Assembly (NCBI GenBank): GCA_963682055.1
Contig: OY821745.1
Location: 23,495,342 to 23,559,341, forward strand
DNA from: Primula veris
Taxonomy: Eukaryota; Streptophyta; Magnoliopsida; Ericales; Primulaceae
Direction of reading: 5' to 3'
DNA length: 64,000 nt
Shown: positions 1 through 9,686 of the stretch, piece by piece
How positions within the stretch are numbered: position 1 is the first letter of the stretch
Layout: each line of letters opens with the position of its first letter
Position numbers and translations under genes: made by a program
Notes under the pieces: model-generated
Databases searched by the model: none
Told to the model about the DNA's origin: nothing
Seen by the model: the letters and a program-made list of their open reading frames with translations, nothing else

Positions 1-252
1 ATGCAGATTTGTAGAACGAGACAGAATTCTGCTTACCAGCAGGTTGGAACTAGTGGTTGCAACTGAGGTTGCAACTAGTACTTGAAACCTGTCACTACTG
101 ACTTAGTAGGTTGCAACTGTGGTTGCAACTGAGGTTGCAACTGGTACTTGAAACCTGTCAATTCTGTCTTAGTTCTTAACAACAGTTAGGATTTATTTAG
201 TGAAAACCAATAGACAATAAACAATATTTAGACCAGAAATCTGGTCCTAATA
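1..252 (-). mobile_element. SIRE-family LTR, cut by the window edge
   Basis: It matches 63388-63639, the distal part of the complete LTR at 62474-63639, with no indel and about six mismatches. It carries five GTTGCAAC octamers, as that LTR does. It ends at 252, directly before ATATC (253-257), the same five bases that flank the complete element at 63640-63644. The last bases are TAATA where the complete LTR has TAACA. Whether the rest of this copy is a full element or a solo LTR lies outside the window. Confidence 0.93.
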
Positions 253-638
253 ATATCCTAGGAGGTTGGTAAGTATTCTGAAGTTTGATAGAGATCGTAC
301 TCCAAATCTTCGATGAATTTGTTGTAATCGCCATTGTTGGGAAGGTTGGAAGAGAGAGAAAGGCTGTCGGTCTATTTTCTGAAATGAGAAGGGGGAGAGG
401 TGACGCGTGGATTTAATGGAGAAAGTTTAGCTTAATTACGTTTCAAGTCCTTTTAATTTCGAGTTCCTTTATTTTGGTTTGCAAAGTTTTATCTGATCTA
501 ATTTTGATACCTTTTTCCCTGATTGGAGCACTTTTGGCCCAATCACTTTGTGGGGGTTTTTTCCCGCATTTTAATTTTTTCATAAATTAATAAAATAAAA
601 ATGTGGGTTTTTTCCCACCATTAAATTAAAAAAAATTA
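253..638 (+). mobile_element. 3' end of an L1-type LINE (RNase H C-terminus and A-rich tail)
   Basis: After the LTR junction the frame reads PRRLVSILKFDRDRTPNLR and stops at 314-316. This resembles the C-terminal tail of plant LINE RNase H domains and is colinear with the same sequence at 63645-63703. The A-rich stretch at about 622-638 is taken as the poly(A) end. The next bases (640-704) match 49666-49730, which lacks the LINE, so the 3' boundary is supported by a paralogous empty site. The 5' part belongs to the preceding repeat unit, outside the window. Confidence 0.7.
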
Positions 639-639
639 A

Positions 640-704
640 AAGAAAACAAAGATATTTAAAAGTAGAATTAAATGCTAGCTAACCCATTGTTCCAGAAGCA
701 TCAT
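640..704. repeat. Flank shared with 49666-49730
   Basis: About 65 bp, including AAAAGAAAACAAAGAT and CTAGCTAACCCATTGTTCC, recur at 49666-49730. The second copy is uninterrupted upstream (49560-49665), so it shows the sequence before the LINE inserted. Similarity stops at about 704. Confidence 0.7.
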
Positions 705-769
705 TTTTATGTGAATGGATAACAACCAAGCAATTTGACTTACAATTTGTTTCAGTTGGGATCATTCAG

Positions 770-1023
770 CTAAATAGCAACTTCTTGGTAATTGGTAAAC
801 TCATTCTCTTCTATCCGACTCTTATAGAACAAAATTTTCAACTTCTCCAGAAATTGGCAATTTCTTAAAAAATGCTCAACATACTTGCCTTCTAACTTGA
901 ATCCGGAGTCTTGCATTGCGAATTCTCTGAATTCAACTTCCTTAAGATACAACGACACAAATGAAGAAGGTACACTTGCAAAGCTAATCACATGAGTGTT
1001 CTCCCATTCCGACGGATAAAACC
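770..1023 (-). pseudogene. FBD-domain terminal exon of an F-box/LRR/FBD gene
   Basis: On the minus strand an acceptor-like TTTCCAG precedes 1023. The reading frame then gives GFYPSEWENTHVISFASVPS, followed by SLYLKEVEFREF and YVEHFLRNCQFLEKLKI, ending in a stop at 770-772. This is the FBD pattern: a conserved VP, a LKEV-type beta strand, and a 'fLrN...LeKlkI' helix. Plant F-box/FBD/LRR proteins are presumed SCF substrate adaptors. The exon is intact, but no continuous upstream F-box and LRR exons follow on this strand. A decayed paralogous FBD exon lies at 15700-15873. I treat it as the 3' end of a broken gene, though an exon of a live gene with unusual structure cannot be excluded. Confidence 0.6.
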
Positions 1024-1794
1024 CTGGAAATGAACAAACCGATATTAAATAAAGCGAATAAATATCATTCAGGCGACAAACTGCTCTTAAAAAAATAGAC
1101 TTTCATTAACTCACCTTCGTAAAAATGATAGCTTCCAGGTGAGTTGACCTATTCACAAGATTTGGTAATGATGAAAAAGCGGCCCTCGAGACGTAACCAA
1201 TCTTTAAGCAGGTAAGATTGGAGAATGTGGGTAATTCACTATAATGATTTCAAAAAGTATTCTACACACCAAAGTACACAAAAAAGAAAGAAAGAAAGCA
1301 ATTAGACCTAAATTCTTAAATCCTTGTTTCCACGTTGACAGTGAAAAGGAACGTTTAGCATTTTTGTTCAATGTTTTTATTGATCCAAAAAATGACTATT
1401 TTTCCAGTTTTCCAAATATGTGGACAATCAATTAATTACTATAAAACTGCTCATCAGTAGCTAATTTGAAACGTTAAAAGGCAGAAAAGTAAATAAATGT
1501 TGACTCCGACAACGATAAAACAAGAAAATGAAACAGATGAATAATCATGTAAATGAATAAGAAAATTACTAGGGCAAGAAAGACACTTGCCTCAACTGTC
1601 TTCGTGCATAAATGGACATGTTGAGCATGAGACACAACACGAACAAGCTTCTTTATTACACTGGAATAAATGAAATTGTAGCCCAAAGAATTATACGAGC
1701 CTTAACCAATGATGTCAACTTACTTTTTCTAGAAATCTCCCTAGCTCCGAATTCCAGAAACTCAAAGCATAAAAGACTAAGAGAATTAACCACC

Positions 1795-1797
<3 letters not shown>
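1024..1797. other. Non-coding stretch, paralogous to about 15875-16500
   Basis: No convincing coding exon. Similar sequence follows the FBD exon in segment A, so this is probably intronic F-box sequence from an ancestral duplication. Confidence 0.45.
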
Positions 1798-1851
<54 letters not shown>

Positions 1852-1852
1852 T
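1798..1852 (+). repeat. (ATT)n microsatellite, about 18 units
   Basis: An uninterrupted ATT/TTA run. The apparent ORF through it, a run of isoleucines, is an artefact of the repeat. Confidence 0.97.
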
Positions 1853-1994
1853 TGAAAATGTATTTATCTGAAAAATGAAATTCAACCTACAAAGATCATA
1901 AATATATCACATTATATTATTATAGAGAAGGCAGAGATGAAATTCACGCCAAATGCAAAAGTCTAGGTTTAAAAGCAAATGACTTTGGAGCGAT

Positions 1995-2664
1995 CTATAG
2001 CTTATACATGCAAAAATTTAAACGCATAGCTGGTCTTGTACAATATTGAGCTATAAGCTCTAACCTAAGATCTGGTACCCACTCATCCGAAAATCCAAGG
2101 TGGACCATGTAGTTTCCATTATCTACTTGGGTGAGAACGTTGAAGTTCACCCACTCTGTGCTAGTCACTTTGTTCCAACTTTGAAGCTTGAAAACGGGAC
2201 GGGGTAGTGCAACATCATCAGCACTCAATTCTTAGAAACCAACTATAGTTTCCTTTCCAACTGCCAAAAGTACGGATCTCTCATCATCGCCATCGAAGAG
2301 ACTGACAAATTTATTCTTCAAATTAGGGCTTATGTTTTGGCAAACAACTTAATGGGATGTCTCGCTGCTCAAACTGAATTGGACAATTTTTAAGACAAAG
2401 CCTAGATCAAAAATGAAGTAAATGGATCCCTGACAATAACTCAACTCGTAATCATCGAAGTGTCTAATGCACTTGGGAGAGCAGAGCCTATACCACATGG
2501 CGGTGTCTCTTTCTCCGAGTGTGAGCACCTCGTACTTCTTCACAAACCGAGTAGTGTACTGCATAGAGAAAGCTCAAAAGACCTTGTTGGTAAAATATTC
2601 AATCCCAATTTGTTGGTAAAATATCGACAATTGAAAGAAACCGAAACCTGAATAGTAGGCTCAT
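1995..2664 (-). pseudogene. F-box-associated (FBA-like) domain pseudogene
   Basis: Two minus-strand blocks in different frames. The 5' block (2564-2349) contains KKYEVLTLGERDTAMWYRLC and later YCQGSIYFIFDLG. The 3' block (2228-1995) contains DVALPRPVFKLQSWNKV, then STEWVNFNVLTQV and VHLGFSDEWVPDLRLELIAQ. The order and the YKVLTLG/SWR-like pattern resemble the C-terminal interaction domain of plant F-box proteins. A frame break separates the blocks. It is an inverted paralogue of the plus-strand pseudogene at 3787-5420 and lacks the foldback insertion that interrupts that copy, so it serves as an empty-site reference. Confidence 0.55.
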
Positions 2665-2745
2665 TTCCAGACAAAACACTAAAAGGCACACGTCGAAGGT
2701 GTAAAGTCTTTAAACACGGAAGACTGTGAACCCCATAATTATACT
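2660..2745 (-). pseudogene. F-box/LRR leucine-rich repeat fragment
   Basis: The minus strand encodes LPCLKTLHLRRVPFSVLSGN, the LRR segment found in F-box/FBD proteins. It is truncated at both ends and stands opposite a plus-strand copy of the same segment starting near 2817. The two are arms of a small inverted duplication. Confidence 0.55.
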
Positions 2746-2816
2746 ACATTGTGGCTCTACTGTAGATCATAGGTTTGGTTCGTCGATTAATTCCACGATA
2801 TTCCGTGGTGTTAAGG

Positions 2817-3112
2817 AAATTGATGTTTTTGGTTTTTTAGACTACTTGAAACTATAACTCGGGAGATTGATATTCCGTGGTGCTATTTGTTTTGAAACTT
2901 CATGGAAATCTTTTTCTTGAAATTACGGATTCTGCATGTCTTACGTGTCTAAAGACTTTACACCTTCGACATGTGTATTTTGGTGTTTTGTCTGGAAATG
3001 TTTTGTCCATTTTATGTTGTCCGTACTTGAAAATTTAGTGCTTGATAACTGTAAACTAGAAAATGTTGATATACTCAACGTCTACCACCCTACTATTAGG
3101 GAGGACATCCGC
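2817..3112 (+). pseudogene. F-box/LRR leucine-rich repeat fragment
   Basis: The plus strand encodes VKEIDVF, then LKLHGNLFLEITDSACL and TCLKTLHLRHVYFGVLSGN, across frame changes and stops. These are LRRs of the F-box/FBD/LRR family. The closest relatives here are 18302-18565 (plus) and the minus-strand copies at 16977-17159 and 32316-32498. No F-box or FBD segment adjoins it. Confidence 0.55.
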
Positions 3113-3786
3113 TAACGACTACAATTTTGTTGTAGGTTGCTGCTTATTTAGGCAACAATCAAATATTTTTCGAAGATTAAAACTGAATGATAGAAGAAAA
3201 ACTAGACTTGAGAATTAAGAAGCTCCAGTCTTGTAATTGGATATAGTTTACATGGTAATGACTTTACTCTCAATCGAAACAACTTTCACATGTGTGACTA
3301 TAAGAGCTGGTATGTCGAAAATATTAGCTAGAGGTCATCTTTTATAAGATTTTTTTAGTCCAGGTGCTGGGCCGAAACTAATTTAATTTTCAGTCACCCG
3401 ACCTAATAAAAAAGAGCTTAAACTTTTATTCTTAAAAAATAACTTATAAACTATATAGAAAATATATTAAAATATAAAAAGATCTTAAAAAAAGAGATTA
3501 TAATCTGCACGAGAAAGATATGTGTAAAAAAATAGATTAAAAGCTATTTTCTTAACTTTTTTTTAGTTTTTTTTTAGTGTAAATTATTAAGTAAAAAAAA
3601 GATATATTAAAGTGTATAAAGCTTTTTTTTTTTTAAACTTTTTTGTAGTGTTTGTTTGAATTATTTAGTAAAAAAAAAAAGATACCAAAAAGTTACGAAA
3701 ATAAATTATTTTTTTGTCGCTTGTAAGGTGACCTAGATTTAAAAATCTTGTAAGAGTAGTGACATGAACAAAAATCTTCTTAAAAT
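3113..3786. other. AT-rich non-coding stretch
   Basis: Low-complexity A/T tracts. No ORF, repeat or transposon end recognised. Confidence 0.5.
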
Positions 3787-4697
3787 GTGATCGGGCACCA
3801 AAGAGCCCTAAAAGATCCACTTTTTATCAAGCAAGTGTCTCGGTTACTAAACAAAAAAACACACATACATCTTCATCCTACACTTGAAAATGTCACCAAA
3901 CATCACCTAATCAACGTCCAACGACAAAAACTTTGGAATCTCCCCCTTACGACAATGTTGCAGGACCTAAAGGTCATGAGCTTGTGCAAGGAAATGGTAA
4001 GCATGGCTTCCATGAAGAAGCTTGACCCGACATTTATATATAACCTGATAACTAGAGAGACACTTGTTTTGCCACCAAAAAATATGACCCCGTCATTGTT
4101 GTTAGGTCCTAGATTCCAGAGTTTAATTAGGACCTTATTATTCGGTTTTCAGTTTCTTTTAATTGTCGATATTTTACCAAAAAATTAGATTGGGTAATGA
4201 TTATTCTACATAGAAATTCAAGGTCTTTCGAGCTTTGTCTATGTAACAGTACTCGATTTGTGAAGAAGTACAAGGTGCTCACACTCGGAAAAAGAGTCAC
4301 CACCATGTGGCTAAGGATCAGCTCCCCCAAGTGCATCGGACACTTGGACGAATACGTGTTGAGTTATTGCCAGGGGTCCATTTACTTCATTCGAAACGAG
4401 GCTTTGTCTTAAAAATTGTCCAATTCGGTTTTAACAATGAGACATTCCGTCAAGGCGTCAAGTCGTTTGCCAAAACATAACCCCTAATTTGAAGCTTAAA
4501 TTTGTTAGTGATGATGATGACTGGTCCGTACTTTTGGCAGTCGGAAAAGAAACTATGGTTTGTTTCTAAGAATTGAGTGAGGATGATGTTGCACTGCCCG
4601 ATCCTGTTTTCAAACTTCAAAGTTGGAACAAAGTGACTAGAGAGAGTGGGTGAAGTTCAACGTTCTCACACAAGTAGAAAATGTAAAGTACTTGGGT

Positions 4698-5297
4698 GGA
4701 AAAAAATACGTTTAGTGTAGTGTACGGACAGTGTTTAACAATTTATGTAAGAATCCGAATTTTCGTAGGAAAATACCGTGGTAAAGAGAAGTGAGCTATC
4801 CCACATCGCCTAGATATATAGTACCTATATGGTATATAAGGTAGGAGTATCCTCCTTCTTATCACCAAGTCCTATTAAAGCTATGCGGCCCGAGAAGCGA
4901 GGACGAAATCGGGCCAAAATGGACAATATTGGTGGTAAGAAGCAGATGGTGGTGGTATGGTCGGAGGACGAAATCGGGCCAAAGTGTACCATTTTTAACA
5001 ATTTTTGTATTAAGCTACAAATTTTTGCCTAATTAAGAACCTAACGGAATAAAATGGGGACATTAATTAATGTCATTGTATCTCAAATTTCGGGATCAAT
5101 TTATGAAATACGTTGACAAAATTATGATCATTATCTAATAGGTGAGAGAATGTTAGTGCAATTTCGTCATTTTGTTTAACATCGGGTCCTCAATTGTGAC
5201 AAAATTTATAGATTAGTAACTCAGTTGTTAAAAATAGTACTCGAATACCTAAATTGTTAACCGCTGGTGGTAGAGTACACTAAAAGTATTTTTTCCC
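4698..5297 (+). mobile_element. Foldback/TIR element (non-autonomous), copy A
   Basis: It begins GGAAAAAAATACGTTTAGTG and ends with the near inverse complement, GTACACTAAAAGT...CCC. The inner sequence folds back over roughly 200 bp per arm. It lies inside the F-box-associated pseudogene; the uninterrupted paralogue at about 2100 (minus) shows the empty site. Flanks are TACTTGGGT and TATTTGGTC, an imperfect 7-9 bp target duplication. A TRIM fragment lies within it at 4746-4985. No coding capacity. Confidence 0.72.
4746..4985 (+). mobile_element. TRIM LTR remnant
   Basis: It starts TGTAAGAATCC after ATTTA and contains TCCCACATCGCC and a TATATAAGG box. Compared with the complete TRIM at 20366-20916, the internal part and most of the second LTR are missing. 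The join lies in CGAAATCGGGCCAAAGTG, a string found in both LTRs, which suggests LTR-LTR recombination or deletion. Confidence 0.75.
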
Positions 5298-5512
5298 TAT
5301 TTGGTCCACCTTGGATTTTCGGATGAGTCGGTACAAGATCTGAGGGTAGAGCTTGTAGCTCAATATTTTACAAGACCAACTAAGCGTTTGAATCTTTGCA
5401 CGTATAAGCTATGGATTTCTCCAAAGTTGTTTGCTTTTAAACCTAGTCTTTTGCCTTTGCCTTGAGTTTCATCTCTGTCTTCTCTGTAATAATTTACTGT
5501 GATATATTTATG

Positions 5513-5534
5513 GGGAAAAATACGTTTAGTGTAC
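5513..5534 (+). mobile_element. Isolated terminal inverted repeat stub
   Basis: GGGAAAAATACG... reproduces one terminus of the foldback family but no body follows. The paralogue near 1900-1915 (minus) reads straight through TTTATGATCTTTG, while here TTATG stands before the stub and TTTATG after it. This looks like an insertion reduced to one TIR. Segment B has the same stub at about 21453-21475. Confidence 0.55.
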
Positions 5535-5566
5535 TTTTTATGATCTTTGTAAGTTGAACCACTTTT

Positions 5567-5629
5567 CTCTCAAAGGGTATAATTCGTGAATCTTTGTAAG
5601 AAAGATTCATGAATTATACATTTTGAGAG
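5567..5629. repeat. Short perfect-like hairpin
   Basis: CTCTCAAAGGGTATAATTC pairs with the inverse complement ending at TTTTGAGAG. The stem is about 29 bp with a ~5 nt loop (GTAAG) and a few mismatches. It is conserved in segment B at 21503-21565. It could be a miniature foldback element; no gene is attached. Confidence 0.7.
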
Positions 5630-5639
5630 AACACTTCAT

Positions 5640-6440
5640 AGGATGAAATAATAGAGAGATTGATAGTTGATAACCTAGAAGTGAGTAGATAGGCATATAC
5701 GTGAGTGAATCTTAGTATTGTAAGACTCATCTCTATTCATTGTTCCTTAAAATATCAATATAAAACAAGGTGAGTATCCCGAAAACGTAGATTTGAATTA
5801 GGTCGAACTCTGTAATTAAGCTGTGGTGTCATTTAATTACAGTTTGTTATTGATTCCATATTCAGTAACAACTCCGATTATACCTATAGTTTAACTGATA
5901 AGCATAACTGCACTTGAAACTAAGGCAAATGTTATTTCAAGATGTTATAAAATAATCGACATGTTTATAAGGGACAGAAGATCTTGACTCGATAAAAACT
6001 TTATGTCACAGCCTAAGAAAAAAAATGAATAACGGTATAACGCTTTCATTAACTTCAAACGTGGCGCGAAAACAACTCATACGAAATATTCTTTTTTATA
6101 AAACGGATACATCTTTAAAATTAAAATTTTTAATTACTTTGGATAAGGCCTTATTGTTGCGGACTTGCATGTTTCGACCGAAAAAGTTTCGACAAGTTCA
6201 GCAACAAACATACTTTGTAGTTAGCATGAAGCTAACGTATTCAAATATTTAGAGTGAAAATAAATAATTAGCTGAAAGAAACTTCTTAAATTTCCTTTCT
6301 GTATGATTTTTTAAGTAATTATGACCCGTACGGAAGATGTTTATAATCTGCAATCTAATGTATTGAAAAATATAAATCTTGTACATAATAAACTCAATAT
6401 TACTACAGCTATTCAAAAATGTCAGTAAAGAACATATTCA
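5640..6440. other. Non-coding, nothing recognised
   Basis: AT-rich sequence with only short ORFs lacking family resemblance. It is conserved in segment B (about 21575-22377). Confidence 0.5.
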
Positions 6441-6628
6441 ACTAGAGACAGTTTTTTCATTAAAATATTATGAAAGTGAATTAAAGACGGTCCTAGACTC
6501 AAGTGCAAGTGTCAGACTGACACCGGATGTATCTAGCAAGACTCTTCCTCTTCTCATCATATACATTAGAATTTAGATACATACATATATAGTGTAATTA
6601 AAAATAGAGGAATAGTTCTTAAAAAAAA

Positions 6629-7848
6629 ATGGAAGAAACAACATAAATGATCATGAAGCATAAAGAAGAGATGATGATGATGAATTCCGGGTCAAATCTG
6701 ACCCGACGACCCGCTCATTTCTTCAACCCAATTCTCTCCTCCTCTAACCTTCGTTTTACCACCTTAAACTCTCACCACCAAAACCTTCCTCGCCGCGTGG
6801 CATTTACTGGATGGAAAAGCCCGCTTCGGAAATGGAACGAATGGGTTGACAAAATGCAACCTCTCCACTGGTTCACCTGGCACGAAGCCGTATCTATCAT
6901 GCCATCATGGCCTCTAAAAATCAAATTAAATCAGATGTGAATATTGTTCTAGAGCTAGCCGAGACGTGGTGCAACGCGACGAATACTTTTATATTTCCTT
7001 GGGGAGATGCGAGTGTTAAGCTGGAAGATGTTTTTGTTCTAGGTGGGTATTCGGTTCTTGGTGAATCCAGTTATATCTCCGATTAAGACCGTCATAAAGT
7101 GGAGTTTATCCGGATAGATGAGAAATTAAACAATGTGAGAGAAGAAATGAACAAGTCGAAATCTAAAAAAGTTTGCCAAGTTATGTGGATGGATCAATTT
7201 ATGGGGAGTGGGGGTTAAGTTGAGCATGAGGCCTTTCTTGTTCTCTGGCTATTGCAATATATGATCCCGTTCTCGAGAAATGTGGTTGGGAGACATCTTC
7301 ATAAGATTGTGTTTGGGCTTGTCAGATGGATGAGAGTGGTGCTTGCTCCTATTGTGCTTGTTTATCTTTACGGGGACTTGAGTTCCTTGAAGGAACAAAT
7401 AGTTGTTTGTAGTGAAGAAAAGGTGATCAATGATAGACTTAATCTATGGTCACAAATGCAATTAGTTCCGATTTGAGTTTGGGAAAGATTTCATAATATT
7501 AGCTCACAACATAATATTATCGGGGAGGGTGAGCTGAGAATGAGTCATTGGAAAGATACTGGTACACGATTAGATGTCGAGAGGGTTAGATTGGCAATCG
7601 ACAATAGTGTTAAGGAGTTCGTTTGGAGGCCTTACACTACGCCGGGAAGTATCTATCCGGAAAATGAAAAATGGATCTCCACTTTTTCAGGTATGCAAGA
7701 TGATTATATGTCATTTGCTAAATTTATTAGGGTATCTGAATTAGTAGGGCTCGATTTTATACAATCATATTCTCCACATCAATGCATTCAACAACATTTT
7801 TCTAGACAAACTTTGAGTCTTTCCACCAATTCAAGTACCATTTTGTGA
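6629..7848 (+). pseudogene. PMD (MAIN-like / aminotransferase-like) pseudogene, left arm
   Basis: The ATG at 6629 is followed after five codons by a stop. The frames then encode AFTGWKSPLRKWNEWVDKMQ, WHEAVSI, ELAETWCNATNTFIFPWGD with KLEDVFVLGGYSVLGES, WMDQFMGSGG, VLVYLYGDLSSLKEQIVV, and AIDNSVKEFVWRPY up to GLDFIQSYSPH. The 'rWc.eTnTF.fpwGE.tiTLEDV.vLgGysVlG' signature is the hallmark of the plant mobile domain, found in nuclear MAIN/MAIL proteins and in transposons. Stops and frame shifts (near 6629, 6905, 7084, 7217, 7474) show it is dead. The last part runs into the spacer of the inverted repeat. Confidence 0.8.
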
Positions 7849-9156
7849 TAGGAGATTCATATGTTTTTGCGGTATATACAATTTCTCATCTCCAACTGTC
7901 TTATTGAAAATTTTCCAAACGATTTCAGAAGTACAGCCGAAGCAAGCCACTTTCCCAAATATATCCTGATCCATCCCAAATTGCATCGAGACACGATGTG
8001 GAGAATATGATAGTATACAATCTAGCCCTATCAATTCAGATACCCTAATAAATTTAGCAAATGACATATAATCATCTTGTATATCTGAAAAAGTGAAGAT
8101 CCAATTTTCATTTTCCGGATAGAAATTGTACTTCCCCAACGTAATGTAAGGCCTCCAAACAAACTCTTTAGCACCATTGTCGATTGCCAATCTCACTCTC
8201 TCTCTGATAATGTACCAATATCCTTCCAACAACTTATTCTCAACTCACTCCCCCCGATATTATTACGCCGTGGGCTAATATTAGAAAATCTTTCCCAAGT
8301 TCAAATCTGAACTAACTGCATTTGTGACCATAAATTAAGTCTATCATTGATCACCTTTTCTTCACTACAAACAACTATTTGTTCCTTCAAGGAACTCAAG
8401 TCCTCGTAAAGATACACTAGCACAACAGAGCAAGTGTCACTCTCGTCCCTCTGACAAGCCCAAATGCAATCTTGTGAAGATGTCTCCCAACCACATCTCT
8501 CGAGAACACGAAGTCGGGAACACATATCATGATAGGTAGAAAATGAGAAAAGTGTCGTGCTCAACTTCACCCCCACTCCCCATAAAATGATCCATCCACA
8601 TCACTTGACCAACTTTTTTAGATTTCGACTTGTTAATTTCTTCTCTTACCTTGTTTAATTTGCCGTTTATCCGGATAAACTCCACTTCATGACGGTCTTC
8701 AATCAGAGATATAACGAATTCACCAAGAACCAAATACCCACCTAGAACAAAAACATCTTCCAGCGTAATACTCGTCTCTCCCCACAAAAAATTAAAAGTG
8801 TTTGTCGCGTCGCACCACCTCTCGGTTAGCGCTAGAACAATATTCACATCTTGTTTAATTTGGTTTTTAGAAGCCATGATGGCATGATAGATACGGGTTT
8901 CGTGCCAGGTGGACTTGTGGAAAAGTTGAATTTTGTCGACCCATTCGTTCCATTTCCGAAGCGGGCTTTTCCATCTAGTGAATGCTGCATGGCTAGGAAG
9001 GTTTTTCTGGTGAGAGTTGAAGGTGGTAAATGGAAGGTTGGAGGAGGAGAGAATTGGTTTGAGGAAATGAGCGGGTCGTCAGGTCGAGTTTGACTTGGAA
9101 TCCATCATCATCATCTCTTCTTTATGCTCCATGATCATTTTCGTTGTTTCCTCCAT
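7831..9156 (-). pseudogene. PMD pseudogene, right arm (opposite strand)
   Basis: Minus-strand ATG at 9156. Encoded blocks are MEETTKMIMEHKEEMMMMDS, WNEWVDKIQLFHKSTWHETR, TERWCDATNTFNFLWGETSI with TLEDVFVLGGYLVLGE, EVEFIRINGKLNKVREEINK, VLVYLYEDLSSLKEQIVV, and RLAIDNGAKEFVWRPYITLG to LIGLDCILSYSPHRVSMQFG. It extends further than the left arm, through CFGCTSEIVWKIFNK, before losing frame. Stops occur early (after about codon 25) and around 8570-8600. It converges with the left-arm pseudogene, forming the tail-to-tail inverted repeat. Confidence 0.8.
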
Positions 9157-9341
9157 TTTTGTTTTGAGAACCATTCCTCTGTTGTTAATTACAGTATATA
9201 TGTATGTATCTAATCTATAAGATGAGAAGAGGAAGAGTCTTGTTAGATACACATGGTATCTGACCCTTGTACTTGAGTCTAAAGACCGTATTTAATTCAC
9301 TTTTATTTTATTTTAATGAAAAAACTTGTCTCTATCTGGAT

Positions 9342-9678
9342 CACTGTTTGAAAAAGCACGCTATATTGCGCAACATTTCACGACATAGTGCTTTTCGAAA
9401 AAAAACTCTTTACGCTAAAACGCTATTTGGGTGGAAAAGCGCTAAATTCGCGCTATTGGGACCAAAAGCGCAAAAGGCGCAAAATTTTGGACCAAAAACG
9501 TAAATAGCGAGTTAGGAAAAAAAAACATCGGATCTAAATAATTAATATATGTTGTGTAATTTTCATAAAAGTGTGGGTAGTCCAGATGGTTGTGACAGTG
9601 CATTATGTTCCAACAGACTCAAGTTCGAAATTCACCTGAAAAAACGTTGTGTTAGCGATAACGCTATTTGAAACATTT
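9342..9678. mobile_element. hAT-type MITE, copy A (337 bp)
   Basis: It is bounded by an exact 8 bp target duplication, ATCTGGAT (9334-9341 and 9679-9686). The ends CACTGTTTGAAA and TTTGAAACATTT are imperfect inverted repeats. The body is rich in CGCTA/TAGCG words typical of some plant hAT MITEs. It interrupts PMD coding sequence and is present in segment B (25286-25622), so it predates the A/B duplication. A related element is at 27115-27534. Confidence 0.82.
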
Positions 9679-9686
9679 ATCTGGAT

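Larger units (their letters stand above)
3787..5420 (+). pseudogene. F-box-associated pseudogene interrupted by a foldback element
   Basis: Open reading from 3787 encodes DPLFIKQVSRLLNKKTHIHL, then LPLTTMLQDLKVMSLCKEMV and FIYNLITRETLVLPP. This is the usual plant F-box order: end of the F-box, a 'LkvvgsCNGLv' strand, then 'iyNPiTRe...LP'. After frame shifts it continues with YKVLTLGKRVTTMWLRISS, YCQGSIYFIR and DDVALPDPVFKLQSWNKV. A TIR/foldback element occupies 4698-5297. Coding resumes with VHLGFSDESVQDLRVELVAQ and YKLWISPK. Frameshifts and internal stops make it non-functional. Its 3' half is the left edge of segment A and recurs at 20246-21380. Confidence 0.6.
6441..9336. repeat. Large inverted repeat of PMD pseudogenes, copy A
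   Basis: The left arm (about 6441-7780) and right arm (about 7995-9336) are inverse complements of each other with scattered differences, separated by about 214 bp. Matching ends are TTTTTTCATTAAAAT (6451) against ATTTTAATGAAAAAA (about 9309), and CATATTCTCCACATC (7766-7780) against its inverse at 7995-8009. Both arms carry about 200 bp upstream of the ATG plus the N-terminal and central PMD coding region. A read-through transcript could fold into a hairpin over 1.3 kb per arm. Confidence 0.88.

Noticed and set aside
1612..1878. 88-codon plus-strand ORF rich in isoleucine
   Set aside because: The isoleucine run is the ATT microsatellite; there is no family resemblance or coding context.
4829..5032. 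Plus-strand ORF of 67 codons
   Set aside because: It lies wholly in the TRIM LTR remnant and foldback element, which are non-coding.
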